Origin: Paralithodes platypus
Lineage: Eukaryota; Arthropoda; Malacostraca; Decapoda; Lithodidae
Direction: 5' to 3'
DNA length: 64,000 nt
NCBI GenBank assembly: GCA_032716605.1
Contig: CM064545.1
Coordinates: forward strand, 13,210,036-13,274,035
Positions within the stretch are counted from its first letter, which is position 1. Every line of letters begins with the position of its first letter. This document shows positions 53,691 through 64,000 of this stretch, one piece after another. Under the pieces are notes generated by a model. That model searched no databases, had not been told where the DNA came from, and was given only the letters and a program-made list of their open reading frames with translations. The position numbers and the translations under genes are program-made.

Positions 53691-53939
53691 ACCGTTTCCC
53701 CAGCAATACTGACTGAAAATGCCCAAATATATTGCATGTCCTCTTCAGATTTATCTAAAATATGTAAAATTACACCAAATACCACTACAGTAGCACTGAA
53801 ATCAATAAAACTCACTAACAGGATAAATAAATGGAAGAAATACTCCAAAAGATTAATATGTTATCCCTTTACCCAGCAATATTGACTGAAAATGCCTAAA
53901 TAGATTGCATGTGCTCTTCAGATTTATACATACATACGT
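53691..53939. repeat. ~175-bp repeat units, first block
   Basis: A unit starts CCCAGCAATACTGACTGAAA, continues ATTGCATGT-CTCTTCAGAT and TATGTAAAATTACACCAAAT, and ends AACAGGATAAATAAA-TGGAA. One and a half units lie here, part of one at 54270-54380, and two at 55855-56190. They alternate with LINE C relatives. Confidence 0.85.
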
Positions 53940-54268
53940 ACATAACATTTTAAGACTGAGTGCTCCACACAGATGTGCAGTTTCAGTCTCTTTTCCTAAT
54001 GGCGGCGTTCCAGGCAACCCTGTTAAGGGATGCTTTACTTGTCAAGTTTTTGGATTTGAGATCGGCACATATAGTCCGATCTCAGATCTTACTCGGTCCA
54101 CCCCTTGGTGCAGCTCCCTCCACAATCGCAGACCTGCATCTTTTCACCCAATTTTGTTCATCCATTCTCTCCACATGTCCATACCATCCCAGTTTACTTG
54201 TACGCATCTCCTCGCTAATACTCTTTATACCTAAACGTCTCTTCAGCTCATCATTTGTTATTCTGTTG
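53940..54268 (-). mobile_element. LINE 3' fragment of a third RT family
   Basis: The minus strand reads NRITNDELKRRLGIKSISEE, LGWYGHVERM, APRGGPSK, DLKSKNLTSKASLNRVAWNA and AIRKRD before a stop. This is the C-terminal block of an RTE-like LINE distinct from LINE A and C. The 3' end is next to a (TACA/TACG)n microsatellite tail at about 53925-53950. Confidence 0.65.
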
Positions 54269-54379
54269 ACATCCTTTATCTGAAATATGTAGAATTACAC
54301 CAATTACCAACTACATTACCAAAACATTTAATGAAGTACACTAACAGGATAAAGAAAATGTAAGAAATAGCCCTAAGAT
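54269..54379. repeat. partial ~175-bp repeat unit
   Basis: TATCTGAAATATGTAGAATT, ACACTAACAGGATAAAGAAA and GAAATAGCCCTAAGATGAAT, running directly into the (ATCT)n tail of the next LINE fragment. Confidence 0.75.
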
Positions 54380-55850
54380 GAATTTATCTATCTATCTATT
54401 GACGGACACCCTGATCCCCGAAGGATTGGCCACGAACGAAACACCCCTATGCACCTCTGTCCCCAGTCAGTTGACGCCCCTCCTCCCATCCAGCACCGCT
54501 TTCACGCATATACTTCTTAACTCCATCCTTCCACCTCTCTCTCGGTTTATTTCTCCCTCTGTCCTTCCACCTCACTCATACACGCTCATAGTCATTCTCT
54601 TGCTTCCCATACGTTCCACATGGCCGAACCATCTCAAGGTGTTCTTTTTCGCACTTTCCAGTCCATTCACACCACACCTCTCTCGTACTTCCTCATTCGT
54701 CTGTCTAGCCCTCCATGTAACTCTGTACACACTTCTCAAGTAACTCATTTCTATCCCTTTCACTCTTGGTTTGAATCTCTCCAACAACATCCATGCTTCG
54801 CTTCCGTAAGTCAGTGTCGGGATTACCACACTGTCATGCAATGACTTCTTCAGTTCCATGCTGACCACCCTATTTCATGTTACTGCTTTCAGCATTCCTA
54901 CAACCCTCTTCCCCTGTTGCACCCTCTCCCACGCTTCTTCATCCATACTCCCATCTTTACTCTGTACACTGCCAAGATACTTAAATGAGCTGACAATCTC
55001 CATAGCCTGACCGTTCAACTTCACCTCACACTCTGTGGCTTCACCCCTTTCGAAGACCATAACCTTGCTCTTCCCCGCATTTACCTTCAGATTCCATTTT
55101 TCGCACACTGTTCCAAACATATTTACCAGACCCTGCAACTCCCATTCATATCGTCAGCAAACAGCAGTACACAAACATCCACTGCTCTTCCTTGTATTTC
55201 TTTTATGACTCCATCCATATACTGTATATATAGAACAACCATCGGGACATCACACACCCTTGCTTTACCAAACATTCAGATCAAAGAACTCCCTCTGTTC
55301 ATTCTTCACACGTACTGATACCTTTGCACTCTCATACATACTCTTCACTGCTTTCAGCAACTTGCCATCTACTCCATATATTCTCAGTACTTTCCACATA
55401 CCTTCTCTATCAACTCTGTCATTCCACTCGTTGCCTTCCCTTATTAGTGGTACACCAACATCCACTGCTCATCCTTGCATTTCTTTTATGACTCCATCCA
55501 TATACAGTTCAGTATATATTGAACAACCACGGGACATCACACACCCTTTCTTTAACCCAAAATTCAGATCAAAGAACTCGCTCTGTTCATTCTCAACACA
55601 TACTGACACCTTTGCACCCTCATACATGCTTTTCACTGCTTTCAGCAACTTGCTATCTGCTCCGTATATTCCAAGTACTTTCTACATACCGGTACCTTCT
55701 CTATCAACTCTTTCATAGGCCTTCTCCATGTCCATGAAGGCAGCATACAACTTTTGTCCCTTCTCAAGATATTTCTCCACAACATATTTCAGGGCAAAGA
55801 TCTGAGCTACACATCCTCTTTCCTTCCTATGATGAATACTGTATGTTAAC
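54380..55850 (-). pseudogene. LINE C relative with an internal ~289-bp tandem duplication
   Basis: It has the LINE C 3' tail (ATCT)n and UTR (CCCCGAAGGATTGGCCACGA), then, in the minus direction, KRMTMSVYE, WFGHVERMGSKRM, TYGSEAWMLLERF, FKYLGSVQSKDG and VNMFGTVCEKWNLKVNAGKS, then a break. RT codons KVLRIYGVDGKLLKAVKSMY and FMDMEKAYERVDREG follow. Bases about 55181-55470 are repeated at about 55470-55760 (CTTTTATGACTCCATCCATA to CTCTATCAACTCT). The FADD-containing part is deleted near 55150. Confidence 0.8.
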
Positions 55851-56189
55851 CGTTTCCCCAGCAATACTGACTGAAAATCCCCAAATATATTGCATGTGCT
55901 CTTCTGATTTATCTAAAATATGTAAAATTATACCAAATACCAACTACATTAGCACAAAACTCAATCAATCACAGAAACAGGATAAAAACATAGAATAAAT
56001 ACCCCAAAAGATGAATACGTTAACCCTTTCCCCAGCAATACTTCCTGAACATGCACAAATAAATTGCATGTGCGCTTCAGATTTAGCTGAAATATGTAAA
56101 ATTACACCAAATAACAACTACATTAGCACAAAAATCAATCAAGCACTTTAACAGGATAAATAAAATGGAAGAAATAGCCCAAAAATTAA
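55851..56189. repeat. ~175-bp repeat units, second block
   Basis: Two tandem units, starting at about 55855 and 56030, differing by point changes, ending AAATAGCCCAAAAATTAATT, where a third LINE C-type 3' end begins. Confidence 0.85.
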
Positions 56190-56362
56190 TTTATCTATAG
56201 CCTACCGGTATATATTGCCGGACACCTTGATCCCCGAAGGGTTGACCATGAACGAAACGCCTGCGTATTTCAAGCTCGCTTGAGTTATCACTCTATCGTC
56301 TTTTAGAGCTTTTTGGCTCGGGGTAATTACCACCCCATCGCGTCATAAGGAGTTTGAGGGGG
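56190..56362. mobile_element. LINE C-type 3' tip and right end of a TTAA element
   Basis: 56215-56260 matches the LINE C 3' UTR (GGACACCTTGATCCCCGAAG) and then stops. It is followed by a segment ending GCGTCATAAGGAGTTTGAGG and GGG before TTAA (56363-56366). That end resembles the inverted end of the 7136-7439 MITE (CTGAGGGGG-TTAA). The left end of this TTAA element is missing. Confidence 0.5.
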
Positions 56363-56606
56363 TTAAATTGCTAAATACATAGAGGAAGAGGAATGCCAAG
56401 TAAAGCTAAACAAAAATATATAAGATATTTTTAACATGAGGTTGCTTATAATAATTTGTACCTCTGCAGTTTCTCCATGGCTAACAAAAAAGGTCACATT
56501 CCTAAGAAGCCCCAACCAAAAAGGCCAAGCTTCTGTACAGAAAAAATGCCACACCATTACCCTTATGGTGACCCCATCAAATAATCAAAACAACCACACT
56601 TCTTAA

Positions 56607-57880
56607 CCCAATTCCCGCGGGGCCCCTCATATGACGGAGACGATTTTCCGGCTATTTTGTAGCCTGTGAGCCAGGCCAGCTTTTGCAAGCAGCACGGATG
56701 GACGTCAGCCGGAGCCTACAGGCCCCGCCACGACACTGAGGTTTGTGTGAGAAAGAGCTCACTTATGTGCAGCGTCATACATTAATACGTCATACATTAG
56801 AATTAATGAATGGGGACAAGAGAATCTAGTTTTCTTTAATGCACAGAAAACCAAGTACATTCAATTTTCTAACCGACAGAATCTCACTGACTCCCATATA
56901 TTTTTTAATGATGTAAATATTCCCACTTCCCCTAGTATTGACATTCTCGGTGTAACATTAACTACTAACTTGAGCTGGACACATTATGTTAGAAGCATTG
57001 CTAAGAATGCCTCTAAAAAACTGGGACTCCTGTACAGAGTTCGAGAATTCTTCACTGACGACCGTAATATATAAAAGTCATGTGCGCTCTCAGATGGATT
57101 ACTGTTCACCTCTGTGGGGTGGAAGTGAGTGGTTGCATTGAGGCAGTTGGACAAAATTCAAAATAAAGCTATTAGATTAATCAATAACCCTGCAATCACA
57201 CAGGACCTTCCTACATTAGCCATACGAAACGTTGCATACCTTGCATTATTCTACAGATATTTTCACAGCAATTGTTCCGAGGAACTTGCTTCAATTGTGC
57301 CGCCTCTCCACATCTTTCCCCGTAGAACTAGGGCAGCTGAGAGCGCCCATGAATTTACACTTTCTCCTCCACAATGCAGAACTTCTGCTTATCAGAATTC
57401 ATTTATCCCCAGAACTACTACTCTTTGGAATTCACTTCCCTCGAATTGCTTTCCACAAACTTACAATCAACAAATGTTTAAATCCAGTTGTTACAAACAT
57501 TTTATGAATGGAGGATGCCTTTAGGCACATGGACCTTTTTGTTTTATCTGTGTTTTTCCTTCCTCCGTTCATTGTCTCTTAAAAAAAAAAAAAAAATACA
57601 TAGCGAAAACAGAAAATAATTGGTAATTTTTAGCGATTTCACCTATCGGATTTAGTAATTTTTAGCTATTTTGCCCTTCGTTTGCAAGATCCTTACAAGA
57701 AAACCAGACGTCGTACAGGGATGATTCAGGAGTAATTTGAAAGCTATTACCGTACTTTCACGAATACATAATTGTATTACGCTCAGGCTTTTGCTTATGC
57801 ATGAAAATGAGCAGGGAATGAAGGCAATTTCGGGCAATTATGCCTACTCGTACCGGAGTCCTTGGAGCGGCTTCGGTCGC
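56607..57880 (-). mobile_element. 480-bp-family relative, reversed, split by LINE B
   Basis: Starts at TTAA 56603-56606 with CCCAATTCCCGCGGGG. After LINE B it continues with GCAAGATCC-TACAAGAAAAC, ACATAATTGTATTACGCTC and TTATGCATGAAAA, which are reverse complements of blocks in the 20504 copy. The far end near 57880 is unclear, because LINE G begins soon after. Confidence 0.6.
56785..57597 (+). mobile_element. LINE B, 3' half with poly(A)
   Basis: Coding remnant from about 56800 (INEWGQENLVFFNAQKTKYI, DILGVTLTTNLSW, KNASKKLGLLYRVREFF), then DKIQNKAIRLINNPAITQDL and TTTLWNSLPSNCFPQTYNQQ to a stop at about 57522, a short UTR and 17 A. The frame is broken at 57074 (TAA) and near 57110. The group is close to LINE D (same WNSLP and RLINNP blocks). 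The RT active site is missing. Confidence 0.85.
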
Positions 57881-57948
57881 GCCGGGAATTTCCACACCTC
57901 TCACACCACACACACACACACATCACACAGTTTTTCCTACACCGTGAA

Positions 57949-58537
57949 ATGACTCTCCGGCTGTCATTTCTCGAAGACTTCTTCTAGCTGGAGACATTGA
58001 GAGCAACCCAGGACCCACCTACACATACATATGTCCAACTTGCTCAAAACCCATCACTTCGAGTCGCCACACTAAGGGTTCAGTTCTCTGCAATTCATGC
58101 AGGAACTTCACCTGCACAACACTTGCCTCCAAGAAACACTACACGAACACCTGAACCTGTTCCTCATGCCCCTCCCTCTCCCAGTCAAATCCCTCGCCTA
58201 AAACCCGTCCACCTCTCCTCCCCAACCCACCTAACCTTCCCATATCATCCACTCTCCCCCCTAAAACCCGTCCACCTCTCCTCCCTAACCCACCTAACCT
58301 TCCCATACCATCCACATCCTCAACTCAACACACCACACCCCATCCTAATCCATTCCAACCCCCATCTGCTGCTCCCCAATCCCCACCCCCACCTCACCCA
58401 TCCCAACGCCCAGCCCCCCCCTCACCCCACCCCCACTCCCTCCCTCACCCCCACCCCCACTCCCTCCCTCATCCCCACCCCATCGTTGTGCAGCAGCACC
58501 CAACATACATTGTGCACATAACATTAACATTCTCCAA
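57949..58537 (+). pseudogene. LINE G N-terminal region: 2A-like peptide, Cys2-Cys2 motif, Pro-rich tract
   Basis: The frame at 57972-58080 reads RRLLLAGDIESNPGP (DIESNPGP codons 57993-58016), a full match to the 2A consensus DxExNPGP, then YICPTC, 15 residues and CNSC, a possible zinc-binding fold. An ATG at 57949 (MTLRLSF) precedes it in another frame, one shift away; in the 2A frame itself a TGA lies at 57945. A stop at about 58148 and a long Pro/His/Ser tract with tandem repeats (58195-58330 and 58375-58490) follow. 2A motifs cause the ribosome to skip a peptide bond before the last Pro, so two products would come from one frame. Confidence 0.7.
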
Positions 58538-59165
58538 TTGAACATAGATGGCATCAACACAAAGAAACACGAACTCTCACACTTCATCAAACAACACAAC
58601 ATACACATTGCCATCTTACAAGAAACAAAACTCTGCACAACACAAAAAACACCCACATTTCATGATTTCACCACCATCAGACAAGACCGGGCTGTCGGTG
58701 GACTCATCACCCTGGTACACAAAGTAATATCATACATAGTTACCAGTGTACAAACCAAATCGCTCCTCCCCCCAAATGATAACACAACAGAAATACAATC
58801 AATTAAAATACGCACTGGCAACAACTCCAACATAACCATCATAAACACATACATCCCCTACAGTACCAAATTAATACAGACCACACTTACAACACATCAC
58901 AAACACCCCACACATCATCCTGGGTGGTGACTTCAACGCCAAGACGTCGGCCTGGTTTGTCGACAACCCCGACACAGACAGAGGGCTGGTACTACAAAAC
59001 CAAACTGATAACCTCATCATCCTTAACGACATCCATCAACATACCCATATTCCTCACCAAGCCCTCTATAACCCATCATCTCCAGACATCACCTTTTGCT
59101 CCCCAAACTCGCCCCCACAACATCCTGGAGGGTGGTCAGAACCTTAGGCTCTGACCACCTCCCGA
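58525..59165 (+). pseudogene. LINE G endonuclease
   Basis: LQLNIDGINTKKHELSHFI and HIAILQETKL give the Asn and Glu of the AP-endonuclease fold. TLVHKVISY, INTYIPYS, then, after a frameshift near 58910, LGGDFNAKTSAW (58922-58936) and SSPDITFCS follow. After another shift near 59140, GSDHLPII (SDH at about 59149) follows. All main motifs survive but in three frames. This enzyme nicks target DNA to prime reverse transcription. Confidence 0.8.
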
Positions 59166-60506
59166 TCATTATCACCACCAAAACCAGACTCACCCCAGCT
59201 AGCCACAAACACACATACACCAATTATAAAAGAGCTAACTGGGAAGCATTCACAAATGAGATAGAACAACACTTCACAACTCTAAACAGTACACCCATCA
59301 CTAACATCAACAATGCTGTACACATACTCAATAAAACTATCCAAAACGCTGACAAGAAACACATTCCAAGAGGTAACAGAAAAAGACACAACCCCAACTT
59401 CACACCAGAAATTCAAAACCTCATCAGACAACGCGACATACTGAAACACTTCCCAATACCCCACACACAAGACATCACACAACAAATCCAAGCACTCAAC
59501 ACCCAAACTAACAACAAAATACAAGAACAACAAAAACTAAATTGGAATAACTTCCTACAAACACTTGATCACAAAACAACCCCAAAAACTCTACAAAACA
59601 CTAAACAGCATCACACTTTCCAACAGCAACACAACACAATCACATGCTGCAATCACAACAACAGACTCTACTCCTTCATGTAAACAACAAGCAAACACTC
59701 TCATCAATCACTTTTCACATGTCAGCCACCTAAAACCTCACAAAGACGACCGACGTGTCATCCGACGTAAGAGACAATTCCCCACAGACCCTGACTATAC
59801 ACCCTTCACCAATCACCAGACAAAGCATATCATCAACAATCTCAAGCACTCACCCACTTGTGGTCTAGACAACATAAGCAACATACACCTCAGACACCTG
59901 GGACCACAAGGCATACAAGCACTCACTAACATATCAAACTACAGTTATTCACACAACACAATACCAGACATTTGGAAGCATGGTATCATCACCACATTCT
60001 CCAAACCCAACAAAGACCCCACGCTACCCTCCTCGCACCGCCCCATCACACTCCTTTGCTCCCCCTCCAAAGTCATGGAACGCCTAGTATTACAACTAAT
60101 TACACCCGACCTACCCCTAGCTCCAACACAACATGGCTTTAGGCCACTGCACTCCACAAACACACTTCTCACAGACCTTACACAAAGAGCTTTTGACGAC
60201 ATCAACTCAGCTAGACCACCACACAGATCACTACTAGCCACACTCGACATTAGTAAAGCCTTCGATGCCATCCCCCGCCACAACCTAACAAACAAAATCA
60301 ACAACACAAACATGCACAACAACACAAAAAAGGTGGCTGGCCAACTTCCTAGCATGCAGATGTGCACACGTATCTTTTGCCGGTCAGTCATCTAAAATCA
60401 GAAACTTTCCAAACGGAGTCCCATAAGGATCCGTCCTATCGCCCGCACTATTCAATCTGTACATGCACGATATAACTACACCCAATACACCCCAAATAAA
60501 CTTAGC
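59096..60506 (+). pseudogene. LINE G RT, N-terminal part
   Basis: Linker (TYTNYKRANWEAFTNEIEQH), then SPTCGLDNISNIHLRHLGPQ, WKHGIITTFSKPNKDPTL, SHRPITLLCSPSKVMERLVL, APTQHGFRPLHSTNTLLTDL and LATLDISKAFDAIPRHNL. It is frame-shifted near 59590 and 60330. GVP-stop-GSVLSPALFNLYM has TAA at 60423-60425 in place of the conserved Gln. The region ends at SYA, where the hAT-like element begins. Confidence 0.8.
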
Positions 60507-60514
60507 CTCCTACG

Positions 60515-62913
60515 CAGTGGCGTCATCAGGGGTAAAATTTTTGGGGGGCTGTAGCCCTGGCATAGATAGGTGGGTGTGTGGCGAGCGAAGCGAGCCTGAG
60601 CAGCTGGGGGGTCCGGGTGGGCGCTGTAAGCCCCCCCGTAAAATTTTGAAATTTGAGCAGTTTCTGGGGCCTTTTTGAGGCCTAAAAATTTGTATAAGTA
60701 AGAAACATATGACACATAAATATTGATGAGCCTGATACCAGGCATCAGTCAGTAAGTTACAAGGCCAATGGTAATTGTAGGGTATAAAGCCTATGTGCAG
60801 AGAATAGTTTTTTCTTCATATACTATCATACTATAGTCCATTCATTATAGGTAGCCCAGAAATTGTGACCCCTAACCTTTGTAATTCGCTAAATGGCTAG
60901 AGCAAATGGGTTGTAAATGTCCATACTTATTGCCTGGCTTACCCTTCCCGAAGGTAGAAATATTAGCTTGATTACTCCAGTCTTTCCTTAGGTATAGAGG
61001 TAAGTGGTCTAGATGTTTCGCCTACTTATAATGAATATACTATAGTTTGTAACGATTTCTTAGCATATTAAATTGGATAATTGGAAGAACTTTTATTATT
61101 GTACCATTATATAGATTTAATTGGCAAGATTTGTCTTCCATTACTGTGATAGAAAAACAAAACAGTTCACTTAAAACAAAAAAGTATAATTTATTAACTC
61201 CAAATCATAAAGCAATTACTTTAGATAAGCCTATTGATAAAATACAAGATTACAAACAATTGTTATTCTATAAAACTGATATCCTATCAAAGTTTCATAT
61301 AGTGACATGGCCTAATGGTATGTGGATATGTGTCTTTTATTTCACAATTTCACTTTTCAATCAATGTAAACGTTTTATGATTATGATTAGTTCCATATAA
61401 CTGTTGATGGTTTTATGATTATGATTAGTTCATTATAACTGTGTTGAGGGTTTTATGATTATGATTAGTTCATTATAACTGTTGATGGTTTTTATGATTA
61501 TGATTAGTTCATTATAACTGTTGAGTGTTTTATGATTATGATTAGTTCACTAAAACTGTTGATGGTTTTATGATTATGATTAGTTCATTATAACTGTTGA
61601 TGGTTTTATGATTATGATTAGTTCATTATAACTGTTGATGGTTTTATGATTATGATTAGTTCATTATAACTGTTGATGGTTTTATGATTATGATTAGTTC
61701 ATTATAACTGTTGATGGTTTTATGATTATGATTAGTTCATTATAACTGTTGATGGTTTTATGATTATGATTAGTTCATTATAACTGTTGATTGTTTTATG
61801 ATTATGATTAGTTCATTATAACTGTTGATGGTTTTATGATTATGATTAGTTCATTATAACTGTTGATGGTTTTTATGATTATGATTAGTTCATTATAACT
61901 GTTGATGGTTTTATGATTATGATTAGTTCATTATAACTGTGATGGTTTTATGATTATGATTAGTTCATTATAACTGTTGATGGTTTTATGATTTGACTAG
62001 TCATTTACTGCTTTGATGTTTATGATTATGATTGGTTTCATTATAACTGTTTTTCCTTTTGATTAAAGATTAGTTCATTATAACTGTTGATTTTTATGAT
62101 ACTTGATTGTTCAATTATAACTGTTGAAGGTATTTATAATTATTATTAGTTCATTATAACTGTTGATGGTTTTATAATTATGATTAGTTCATTATAACTG
62201 TTGATGGTTTTGCATTTTACTTAGTTTTATTGCTTTCCACTGTTTACATTTTTTGGTTGTTTCTTTAGTAATTGATAAAGAAGTGACAATTATTAATTAT
62301 AAACTTGCAATATCAATTCAAGGTATTTCAAATTTTCAATTATGAAAAAAATATAGTAAATGAGATAAATTAACTAAATTGCTTTTCATTCCATGACCAA
62401 TCACCATGCCCCATGTTAAGTAATTTTAAAGCCCTGCGATTAATATAAATAATATATTATATTGTAAATATAATATTTAAGTCTCATAAAAGCAATACAT
62501 ATTGCATTTATATTTCCAATAATTTCAATAAATATAACGGCTCAAGCTTCAAAGAAAACCAAGCTTGGTGAAAATATAGGGGAAACTTACTAATATTACT
62601 ATTATGATTTGAGTCATAGCCATAGGTTTATGTAAATTGTGAATAAATATTCACATTACATAAACAATTCGTATTTAACCTATATGGATCAATTAATAAA
62701 AAGTAGATTTGGGGGGGGGGTTGGGGGGTTGGATGCAGGGCTGGTGAATGTGGTGAACTGGTTATGCATTATTTATTATTTAATTTTTATTTATTTATTT
62801 TAATTACTTTTGGCAGTTTTGGGGTTTGCATTTTTTGGGGGGCTGAGTCCTTGATTTGGGGGGCTAACCCCCTCCCAGCCCCCCCCCCCCCCCCCCCCCT
62901 GGTGACGCCACTG
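60515..62913. mobile_element. 2.4-kb non-autonomous hAT-like element inside LINE G
   Basis: The 8-bp duplication CTCCTACG (60507-60514 and 62914-62921) flanks ends CAGTGGCGTCATCAGGGG and, inverted, CAGTGGCGTCACCAGGGG. An 8-bp duplication with CAGTGGCG ends is standard for hAT elements. Both ends have GC-rich sub-terminal DNA with GGGGGGCTG words. The 89-codon frame at 61131-61400 lacks any transposase feature. The interior is AT-rich and contains a 38-bp minisatellite. Confidence 0.9.
61375..62210. repeat. 38-bp minisatellite inside the hAT-like element, about 21 units
   Basis: The unit combines GTTTTATGATTATGATTAGT, TCATTATAACTG and TTGATG. Units are nearly identical between about 61430 and 61990 and decay towards the right edge. 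Confidence 0.95.
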
Positions 62914-62921
62914 CTCCTACG

Positions 62922-64000
62922 CAGATGACATAACACTCACATGCACACACCATGACCCAAAAAGAGCAACAGATCTCCTTCAACCCTATCTCAACACACT
63001 ACATGGCTGGTGCACTACAAACAGACTTAATCTAGCCCCAGCCAAATCCACCGCAACCCTGCTCACAAGCTGGACAGGAGAACACGAATACATCCCTCAA
63101 CTCACCATAAACAACACACCCCTAACACATACACACACACCCAAAATCCTAGGAGTAACATAATATGATACTCATATGACATTCAAACAGCACACCACAA
63201 ACATTAAAAAGAAACTGACACCCAGACTTAACGCCCTCAGGTCACTTGCTCACACAAAATTTGGACACAACAAAGAAACTACCACCACAGTATATAAACA
63301 ATACATAAGATCAGTGATGGAATACGCAAGCCCAGCCTGGGCTTCTAACCTAGCTGAAACACATCATAAGACCTTACAGACTATTCAAAACAAAGCCCTG
63401 AAGATCATTACAGGCTGCACAGCTACTGCATCCACAGATCACCTACATCAAAAAAACAAAATCCTTAAAGTCAAAGACCATCTGGACATGAGAGGCACTC
63501 AATTCCTGGCAGCAGCCTCCACGAACCAAGACCACCCACTAAACTACATGGCAACACACCCACAGACACCAAGAAATATCAAAACAACACCCAGCACACG
63601 GTATCACACATAATTACTGTCCTCCCTCCCTACCTTCCCACCCCGAACCAACTTCCAAAAGCACATCCATACTCATATCTCTCGCCGATCCATCCACTCA
63701 CTCACAGACAACACCCAGCTGCAAGCACGACCTCCCGAAATCCATCCTTCCGAATCCTCCCTTCCTCACGAGGACAGAGTCCACCTGGCCAGGCTGAGAT
63801 GCGGACACCATCCAGCTCTCCTGAGCTATCAGAAGAGACTGGATGACTCCGTTGTCGATGCTTGCCCGGGATGTAACACAGCACCCCATACCATTAAACA
63901 CATCATAGAAGACTGCATTTCACACAACCACTTACACCAACAACACAATCTACACTCAATGAGAGCTCTGTGGGTAAGCCCGATCGTGGCCATGACCTTC
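62922..64000 (+). pseudogene. LINE G RT C-terminal part and CCHC motif
   Basis: It resumes with the second half of YADD (DDITLTCTHH), then LLQPYLNTLHGWCTTNRLNL, KILGVT, KKLTPRLNALRSL, QYIRSVMEYASPAWASNL and QNKALKIITGCT. A stop at about 63162 and another at 63612 interrupt. The last part, LRCGHHPALLSYQKRLDD and CPGCNTAPHTIKHIIEDC (C-x2-C-x8-H-x4-C), is the C-terminal zinc motif of jockey/I-type LINEs. It is cut by the window end. Confidence 0.8.

Larger units (their letters stand above)
57940..64000 (+). mobile_element. LINE G (EN-RT with N-terminal 2A-like motif), runs off the window
   Basis: The order is 2A-like motif and Cys motif, Pro-rich region, endonuclease, RT (split by a hAT-like element) and a C-terminal CCHC zinc motif. 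The codons are strikingly A/C-rich on the plus strand. The 3' end lies outside. Many frameshifts and stops make it inactive. RT and tail features point to the jockey/I side of the EN-type LINEs, without certainty. Confidence 0.8.

Noticed and set aside
58345..58656. Minus-strand Gly-rich frame in LINE G
   Set aside because: It is the antisense of the Pro-rich N-terminal tract, which the plus-strand order of motifs explains.
61375..62210. Possible CRISPR array or satellite centromere
   Set aside because: The 38-bp units are contiguous without spacers and are confined to the inside of a hAT-like element with an 8-bp duplication.

Overview
The window reads as animal nuclear DNA made almost entirely of transposable elements and their debris. 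I found no host gene I can defend, no rRNA or tRNA gene and no bacterial-style operon. The retroelement set (several APE/EN-type LINEs, a DIRS-type tyrosine-recombinase element, Gypsy-like LTR elements), the TTAGG-like and TAGGCCTA-rich filler and the density of small TTAA-flanked DNA elements fit an aquatic invertebrate. A decapod crustacean is my best guess, but that is an inference from repeat style and not a proof. Layout: 1-2335 LINE A copy 1 (+) with a LINE B 3' fragment in its 3' UTR. 2961-5621 a broken DIRS-type element (+). 5.6-9.8 kb foldbacks, two TTAA elements, a dispersed non-coding repeat and a tRNA-like SINE (-). 11.1-12.9 kb a Gypsy accessory ORF remnant (-) split by a TTAA element. 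13.2-16.2 kb LINE D (-) with an inverted duplication of its own 3' end. 16.9-24.5 kb an array of CR1-type LINE tails, inside which a pogo/Tigger-like element (17964-23924) holds a CR1 ORF and a TTAA element, and that TTAA element holds LINE A copy 2 (-). 24.7-26.3 kb a second copy of the 8.8-9.7 kb repeat carrying a TTAA element. 26.4-27.15 kb two minisatellites. 27.2-29.05 kb a broken DUF7869-like gene (-). 29.3-41.5 kb two Gypsy-like elements (-) with a solo LTR, a TTAA element and an internally inverted integrase segment. 41.5-52.8 kb TAGGCC-rich modules, a hairpin repeat family, the nearly open LINE C (-), two copies of a 615-619 bp TTAA element, a target-site-duplicated retroposon and a 1.03 kb terminal-inverted-repeat element built of ACACGAGT-like words. 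52.8-56.3 kb decayed LINE C relatives mixed with a ~175 bp repeat. 56.6-57.9 kb a TTAA element split by LINE B. 57.9 kb to the end, LINE G (+), which carries a 2A-like ribosome-skipping motif near its N terminus and has its reverse transcriptase YADD motif split by a 2.4 kb hAT-like element. The window's main value is as a self-dating nest: several insertions have their unoccupied target site elsewhere in the same 64 kb, so element boundaries, target duplications and relative order can be read directly. Almost every coding region carries stops or frameshifts; LINE C has the longest open frame (903 codons), but it is 5' truncated and its apparent start codon comes from the flanking repeat.
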